Shown: piece after piece, positions 59,817 to 64,000 of the stretch
Layout: the number at the start of each line of letters is the position of its first letter
Numbering within the stretch: position 1 is the stretch's first letter
NCBI RefSeq assembly: GCF_900607235.1
Contig: NZ_LR027849.1
Location: 310,001-374,000 of the forward strand
Source: Olivibacter jilunii
GTDB taxonomy: Bacteria > Bacteroidota > Bacteroidia > Sphingobacteriales > Sphingobacteriaceae
Length of the DNA stretch: 64,000 nt
Direction: 5' to 3'
Notes under the pieces: model-generated
Told to the model about the DNA's origin: nothing
Seen by the model: the letters and a program-made list of their open reading frames with translations, nothing else
The model's database searches: none
Position numbers and translations under genes: made by a program

Positions 59817-59849
59817 GACATTTGCCGATTGAATTTTTAGGCAAATGTC
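59817..59849. repeat. Paired 10-bp element, inverted, 23-bp period (copy 3)
   Basis: GACATTTGCC (59817-59826) and GGCAAATGTC (59840-59849) are exact inverted repeats whose starts are 23 bp apart. Read on the minus strand the right half continues the AGATGACATTT seen in copy 2. It lies 100 bp before the amidohydrolase start. It could also form a stem-loop. Confidence 0.5.
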
Positions 59850-59948
59850 ATCTTCTAACATTTTGAGGAAAATTAATTTTGGATTAAATATCCGAGTGCC
59901 ATTTAAAGAATTACAGGACAATCAAAAATTAATTTTTAATAGTAAACT

Positions 59949-61754
59949 ATGAGAAGACTAATCGTTCTAGCAACAGCTATAATCAGCATTGTATACAGTA
60001 GAGCACAAACCACTGAACAATTGATCGGTGCCGATATGATCGTGTTTAATGCAAAGATCACTACCGGAAGCCTAACCAAACCCGAAGCTTCTGCACTCGC
60101 AGTAAAACGAGGTAAAATTTATGCTGTAGGCACAGATGTCGAGATATTGAAATTGAAAGACAATAGCACCAAGGTCATCAATGCAGGTGGTAAGCGGTTG
60201 ATACCTGGTATCAATGATGCCCACATCCATATATTAAATGATAGGAGTTACAATTACAATGTCAGATGGGAAGGCGTGCCGACTTTGAAGCGTGCATTGG
60301 AAATGTTAAGTGAGCAGGCAGAACGAACTCCTGAGGGCCAATGGGTAAAAGTGATCGGGGGTTGGTCGCCATACCAGTTTAAAGAAAATCGATTGCCCAC
60401 CATCGAAGAAATTCGAAAGGCAGTTCCGAACAGACCTGCGATTGTACAGTATGCTTACAACCGGGCATTTTTAAACGAAATGGCTATGAAAGCTTTTGGA
60501 GTAGGTACCGATCGTTTTCCGGCGTTGCCGGGTACGGTATTCGAAAAGGACAAGAAAGGAAATTATACAGGGGTCGTAGACGGGTATACATTTACGTTTA
60601 TCTCACTGGAAGCGATGGTGCCACAGCCTTCAAGTGATGAGCAGCTTAGTTCAATTGCAAATGTAATAAATAGTCTGAACCGCTTTGGAGTTACTTCAGC
60701 TGTTGATGGAGCCGCTTTGATCGGCCATCCTCACGGACATACTCAAATACAACAACTGGCGAAGGAGAATCGTCTAAACATAAGGATGCCATTCATAGAC
60801 CTTCAGTACGGTGATACGAACAGCGCTAGTTTGGTAGATGCAGAAATTAACGCGGTAATAAAGAAATCCCCTATCAGTCCGGGAGAGAATCTGCATCCGA
60901 CTATGGCACATGGTCATGAATATGAAGGTGCCGGCGAATTGCTTAGAATGGAACTACATGACCATGAAAACTTCGACAGACCAGCTGTAATTATCGATAA
61001 GGAAGTAATGCGCCGTTACATTAGAGAAGACATTACCAAGCTCGTTGAGAAAGGAATCCCTTTTCGCATGCACATCAGCTACGACGAAAATATAACTCCG
61101 TTCCTCGACGAACTCGAAGCAATAAACAAAAAGACACCATTGGACGGTTTACGCTGGAGTATTGAACATGCCGAAACGATATCTCTTGAGAATGCTGCCA
61201 GAGTAAAAAAACTAGGGGGCGGTATCGCTTTAGATACAAAGCTGGCCATGCACGGCGAAGCTTTTGTAAAAACCTATGGAGCAGAGAAAGCATCACAAAC
61301 CCCGAGATTACGTGATTTGTATGATAGCGGTGTTCCACTTACGATGACGACGGATGCATTTAGGGTCGCTTCCTTTAATCCATGGATAGGCATAAGTTGG
61401 ATGACCACAGGGAAATCAGTGTCGGGTGCTGAAATATTGGCAAAAAATAATCGGTTAACAAGAGAAGAAGCCTTAAAATTGTTTACGGTAGCCCCAACCT
61501 GGTTTGAAGATCAAGAGCGTGAAATGGGAAAAATCATTCCGGGTCATTTCGCAGATTTCGTCTTGCTTAATAAAGATTATTTTACCATACCGGATGATGA
61601 AATAAAAACAATCTCCTCCTTATTGACCGTCGTAGACGGCAGGGTGGTTTTTGGCGCAGACGAGTATAAAAGCCTGTCCCCGAAATTACCTGAAACACTT
61701 CCCGTATGGTCGCCATTCAAATATTATGGCGGGTTTTATAATAACAAGGATTAA
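59949..61754 (+). CDS. Secreted YtcJ-like amidohydrolase
   Basis: A 601-residue metal-dependent amidohydrolase of the YtcJ type. A signal peptide ends near SRA-Q, so it acts outside the cytoplasm. The composite domain (about 20-80) has ALAVKRGKIYAVGTDVEILKL. The metal motif is GINDAHIHIL with His92 and His94. Later ligands lie in FRMHISYDENITPFLDELE, RWSIEHAETIS (His) and TMTTDAFRVASFNPWIGISWM (Asp). The C-terminus has EMGKIIPGHFADFVLLNKDYF. Family members remove N-formyl or amide groups from small molecules. The substrate is unknown. Copy 3 of the 23-bp-period element sits upstream. Confidence 0.88.
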   Translation: MRRLIVLATAIISIVYSRAQTTEQLIGADMIVFNAKITTGSLTKPEASALAVKRGKIYAVGTDVEILKLKDNSTKVINAGGKRLIPGINDAHIHILNDRSYNYNVRWEGVPTLKRALEMLSEQAERTPEGQWVKVIGGWSPYQFKENRLPTIEEIRKAVPNRPAIVQYAYNRAFLNEMAMKAFGVGTDRFPALPGTVFEKDKKGNYTGVVDGYTFTFISLEAMVPQPSSDEQLSSIANVINSLNRFGVTSAVDGAALIGHPHGHTQIQQLAKENRLNIRMPFIDLQYGDTNSASLVDAEINAVIKKSPISPGENLHPTMAHGHEYEGAGELLRMELHDHENFDRPAVIIDKEVMRRYIREDITKLVEKGIPFRMHISYDENITPFLDELEAINKKTPLDGLRWSIEHAETISLENAARVKKLGGGIALDTKLAMHGEAFVKTYGAEKASQTPRLRDLYDSGVPLTMTTDAFRVASFNPWIGISWMTTGKSVSGAEILAKNNRLTREEALKLFTVAPTWFEDQEREMGKIIPGHFADFVLLNKDYFTIPDDEIKTISSLLTVVDGRVVFGADEYKSLSPKLPETLPVWSPFKYYGGFYNNKD

Positions 61755-61820
61755 AGTTTATGATTTAACGACCTCTGTGTGTTTCTAAATAACGGATTAC
61801 TCCCTTTTGCCAACTTTCGT

Positions 61821-61856
61821 GTAAGACAGTGCCAATTAAAACTGGCACTGTTTTAC
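61821..61856 (+). terminator. Terminator between amidohydrolase and YceI genes
   Basis: GTAAGACAGTGCCA (61821-61834) pairs with TGGCACTGTTTTAC (61843-61856) through 14 bp with one G-U, and the loop is 8 nt. The 3' arm contains TTTT and is followed by AAAA. It lies 66 bp after the amidohydrolase stop and 17 bp before yceI. Confidence 0.65.
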
Positions 61857-61872
61857 AAAACAAACTCAATTT

Positions 61873-62442
61873 ATGAAAAGATTTAAATTAACTTTTTTTC
61901 TTGCGATTACAACGCTGTGTGCTTCGGCACAAAAGTGGAAAAGCGACCCGGAGCATTCAAGATTGGGTTTTAGGATAGAGCATATGCAGATTTCTGAGGT
62001 CAATGGCATTTTTAAAGACTTTGAAATAGAGGTTAAAGCCGCGAAGCCGGATTTCAGTGACGCCGTGATAGCATTAAGGGCTGAAATCAGCTCAATTGAT
62101 ACAGAAGTAGAAGCACGCGACAAGCATCTGAAAGATAAGGACTTCTTTGATGCGGAAAGCTATCCAACTATTCAGTTTAAAAGTAAATCTATATCCAGAA
62201 TCGATGAAAATAGATATTCTGTTACCGGAATGTTGACGATGCATGATGTAACCAAACAGGTTACGATGGAGATGGTACACAATGGGACAATAAACAATAC
62301 AGTAACGAAAAAAAGAACGGCGGGTTTTCAGGTTACCGGTACGATTAGTCGTTCTGATTTCGAAATAGGCAGCAAGTTTCCTGAAAAATTGGTAGGTGAT
62401 AGCGTTTTTATTGTCGCAGATGCTGAGTTGCAGTTACAGTAA
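61873..62442 (+). CDS. YceI family secreted lipid-binding-type protein
   Basis: 189 residues. The signal peptide is MKRFKLTFFLAITTLCASA-Q. The mature YceI domain shows WKSDPEHSRLGFRIEHMQISEVNGIFKDFEIEVKA, DKDFFDAESYPTIQFKSKSISRIDENRYSVTGMLTMHDVTKQVTMEMV and GFQVTGTISRSDFEIGSKFPEKLVGDSVFIVADAELQL, the full lipocalin-like barrel. Members bind polyisoprenoids or amphiphiles in the periplasm and often respond to acid, alkali or osmotic stress. The gene is alone after a terminator. Confidence 0.92.
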   Translation: MKRFKLTFFLAITTLCASAQKWKSDPEHSRLGFRIEHMQISEVNGIFKDFEIEVKAAKPDFSDAVIALRAEISSIDTEVEARDKHLKDKDFFDAESYPTIQFKSKSISRIDENRYSVTGMLTMHDVTKQVTMEMVHNGTINNTVTKKRTAGFQVTGTISRSDFEIGSKFPEKLVGDSVFIVADAELQLQ

Positions 62443-62550
62443 GATGATCTGAAATCAAAATGAATACAAACGCGATACACACTTTAAGAAATGAATACGT
62501 TTAGTTATTGATTATTTGCGCTGCTCTACTACAGGCTGGAATAAACGCTG

Positions 62551-63060
62551 TTAAAAATTATCCAGCCTGTAAATAACCTCTTCTATCTCCAGTTGTCGTG
62601 CATTAGCGTAGCCCCTGTCTGTACCGATTTTTACAAAGCCGCACTTCTCTAAAACTCTCCGAGAACCAAAATTATCAAACGCAACGCGTGCGAAAATAGG
62701 ACGTGTAGTTTCGATGGCAAGAAAGTGCTTTAAAGCATAGGATGTAATGCCTTTTTTCCAATACTTCTTGCCTATCCAATAAGTAATTTCGGCATTTCCT
62801 TCCATAACAAATTTCGCTACGCTTCCCACGATGATCCCATCCACAACAATGGTAAAGTTGTTAACAGTAGGGTCATTTAACAACTTGGTGTATTTTTCCA
62901 AATATGCACTTTTATTAGTTGGATCTTTTGACGTAAATGCTGCCAGATAATTTGCATCCGGATCCAGTTGAAACCGAAATAAACTTTCCAGATCTGAAAC
63001 TTTAGTCTTTCGAAGATGAATATTAAGCTTATCATTAAACATAGCGTAAATTATTATCAC
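62551..63060 (-). CDS. GNAT family N-acetyltransferase (RimJ/RimL-like)
   Basis: 169 residues (an alternative start Met at residue 7 is equally possible, 63042). LNIHLRKTKVSDLESLFRFQLDPDANYLAAF, then AEITYWIGKKYWKKGITSYALKHFLAIE and ARVAFDNFGSRRVLEKCGFVKIGT (about 128-152) show the GNAT fold with the acetyl-CoA loop near GKKYWKKGITSYAL. It resembles RimJ/RimL-type acetyltransferases acting on protein N-termini or small amines. The substrate is unknown. A 10-bp hairpin, ACAGGCTGGA / TCCAGCCTGT (62531-62570), spans its stop codon. Confidence 0.88.
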   Translation of the reverse strand: MIIIYAMFNDKLNIHLRKTKVSDLESLFRFQLDPDANYLAAFTSKDPTNKSAYLEKYTKLLNDPTVNNFTIVVDGIIVGSVAKFVMEGNAEITYWIGKKYWKKGITSYALKHFLAIETTRPIFARVAFDNFGSRRVLEKCGFVKIGTDRGYANARQLEIEEVIYRLDNF

Positions 63061-63218
63061 GATGTAATTTTGTCAAATCTACCACCCTGAGCCAAAAGGT
63101 AGGAATAGAATAATATTACAATGATAGGGCCTTTTCTACAAATGAACGAAATATTATGGTTTTTATAAGGTCCGATGTATTTGCCATAATGATTTAAAAG
63201 TACCCCGATTCAATAGCA

Positions 63219-63252
63219 AGCAATTAGCCACCTAGGTGTTCAGCTAATTGCT
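63219..63252 (-). terminator. Terminator-like hairpin after the GDSL hydrolase gene
   Basis: AGCAATTAGC (63219-63228) and GCTAATTGCT (63243-63252) form a perfect 10-bp stem with a 14-nt loop, 17 bp past the GDSL stop. There is no clear T-run, so the call is tentative. Confidence 0.45.
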
Positions 63253-63268
63253 GTGGCTCTGTAATAGG

Positions 63269-64000
63269 TCAGATTCCATAAGGCTGGAGAATTTTTAAAA
63301 TCATGGGGCGGATCTTCTGAAGCATCCGGTCGAACCCAAGATCGTTGGGGTGAATACCGTCTGTAGTCCCTTCCTGATCACCCCCTAATAGGCCCTCCGC
63401 ATAGATAAGATACAAGTTCGGGTCGTGTTTTTGCAGCTTTTTGATCTCTGCCTCAAAATAGTTGTTTTTTAGCAGTACTTTGGTGGCAACTTCGGTGTCA
63501 AAATTTCCCTTTTCTCTTGCTATGCTTTGTATGGCGATGATGGGTATTTTAGGATGTTTTTTGCGAATGGTAGTAACGAAATCAGCTGTTCTTGTTAGCA
63601 CTTCCTCCGGCGACGGATTGGGGACGCAATCAAGGATTAAAGCGTCCATCGACAGATCAGATATTAAATTCGCAACGTCAATTTCCATTTTTGCACTCCC
63701 ACTGAAACCAAGATTAATAAAGTTTAGTCCTGTTTCCCGCGAGAGCCTTGCAGGATAAGATAAACCAGGTCGGCTTGCAGATGCTCCCTGTACAATGCTC
63801 GAACCATAAATCACAATATTTTTTTTAAATGGGTTACCGGCTGGGCTAATGGTTGCCCCGGAATCTACACCAATTTGAAGTGATATAGTCTCATCATAAG
63901 TAGGGAGGAAAAGCAGGCATGTTTTATTCCCGGCTGCCATATTCGCTACAATTTCAACCTCATTGCACTCATGGGATTTTGGGCGAGCGACACCTGCATA
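63269..64000 (-). CDS. SGNH/GDSL-type hydrolase, partial (5' end outside window)
   Basis: The leftward frame is open to base 64000, beyond the first Met at 63940 (upstream residues include ARPKSHECNEVEIVANM), so the N-terminus is cut off. The SGNH core shows IVIYGSSIVQGASASRPGLSYPARL with the nucleophile Ser in GSSIVQG, INLGFSGSA with Gly in block II, and TDGIHPNDLGFDRM with the catalytic Asp and His. Family members remove acetyl or other acyl groups from sugars or act as esterases. The preceding ~40 residues look like a beta-sandwich extension, as in acetyl-xylan-type and sialate-type esterases of Bacteroidota. Which is correct cannot be decided from the part seen. Confidence 0.8.
   Translation of the reverse strand, partial: YAGVARPKSHECNEVEIVANMAAGNKTCLLFLPTYDETISLQIGVDSGATISPAGNPFKKNIVIYGSSIVQGASASRPGLSYPARLSRETGLNFINLGFSGSAKMEIDVANLISDLSMDALILDCVPNPSPEEVLTRTADFVTTIRKKHPKIPIIAIQSIAREKGNFDTEVATKVLLKNNYFEAEIKKLQKHDPNLYLIYAEGLLGGDQEGTTDGIHPNDLGFDRMLQKIRPMILKILQPYGI

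Noticed and set aside
62531-62570. ACAGGCTGGA/TCCAGCCTGT hairpin as terminator of the GNAT gene
   Set aside because: It spans the stop codon with a 20-nt loop and has no T-run, so it is noted in the gene entry only.
1-64000. CRISPR arrays, tRNA/rRNA genes, insertion sequences or prophage
   Set aside because: I found no regular direct-repeat/spacer series, no clover-leaf-like tRNA sequence, no transposase or integrase and no phage structural gene.

Overview
The window is a chromosomal segment from a Bacteroidota bacterium, most likely of the Sphingobacteriaceae (Pedobacter / Sphingobacterium / Olivibacter type). This is inferred from four SusC/SusD pairs, lipoproteins and signal peptides of Bacteroidota style, GH92 mannosidases, a FecI/FecR-like sigma/anti-sigma pair, and promoters that fit the Bacteroidota consensus TTTG-N19/20-TAnnTTTG instead of the sigma-70 consensus. 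I see no tRNA, rRNA, CRISPR array, transposase or prophage gene.

Layout. (1) 1-12.6 kb: the 3' end of a SusC gene with its SusD partner, a strong terminator, a DUF4091/GH123-like hydrolase, a second complete SusC/SusD pair, and a convergent GH92 alpha-mannosidase. (2) 12.9-26.2 kb: a GntR/UTRA repressor gene divergent from a tightly spaced operon encoding an MFS sugar porter, SusC, SusD, a mannose-6-phosphate isomerase fused to a degenerate P-loop-kinase-like domain, a large GH92 with an extra N-terminal module, and an (alpha/alpha)6 glycosidase-like lipoprotein. The same 16-bp inverted repeat sits at the predicted start of transcription of both this operon and the separate GH92 gene at 10.3-12.6 kb. 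Together these read as a mannose-glycan utilisation locus under one GntR repressor: surface binding and import (SusCD), alpha-mannosidases, inner-membrane monosaccharide uptake (MFS), and entry into glycolysis via fructose-6-phosphate (isomerase). (3) 26.2-31 kb: a phosphonatase-like HAD hydrolase and two secreted sulfatases. The two sulfatase genes share a 12-bp core palindrome, GCAATCGGTTGC, about 150-160 bp upstream of their starts. (4) 31-34.8 kb: unassigned membrane proteins, a PqiA-like protein, a RarD-type EamA transporter, and an unusually short reading frame followed by a perfect terminator. (5) 35-42.5 kb: a SusD / STN-SusC / FecR-like anti-sigma / ECF sigma cluster, all leftward, which is a cell-surface-signalling type of glycan locus.

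(6) 42.7-64 kb is a mixed accessory and housekeeping region. It has three short Crp/Fnr-type regulators, a flavodoxin-fold oxidoreductase, RidA, DUF4405 and CPBP membrane proteins, a LytS/LytTR two-component pair, a TPR-Arr (rifampin ADP-ribosyltransferase) fusion, a PadR/membrane-protein pair, a CPA2 antiporter, a luciferase-like oxidoreductase next to a remnant of an isochorismatase gene, a YjdI/YjdJ-like pair, a VOC enzyme, a third sulfatase (iduronate-sulfatase-like), a RibD-C/DHFR-like protein, a YtcJ-like amidohydrolase, YceI, a GNAT enzyme and a truncated GDSL/SGNH hydrolase at the right edge.

The most interesting signals are in non-coding DNA. An identical 18-bp Crp/Fnr-type palindrome lies 52-53 bp before two different genes, in a geometry that suits class II activation. 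A paired 10-bp element with an exact 23-bp period recurs in three intergenic regions at 55.0, 56.6 and 59.8 kb. These two sets, plus the GntR and sulfatase operators, suggest several small regulons readable from this window alone. All of them are pattern-based predictions made by eye.
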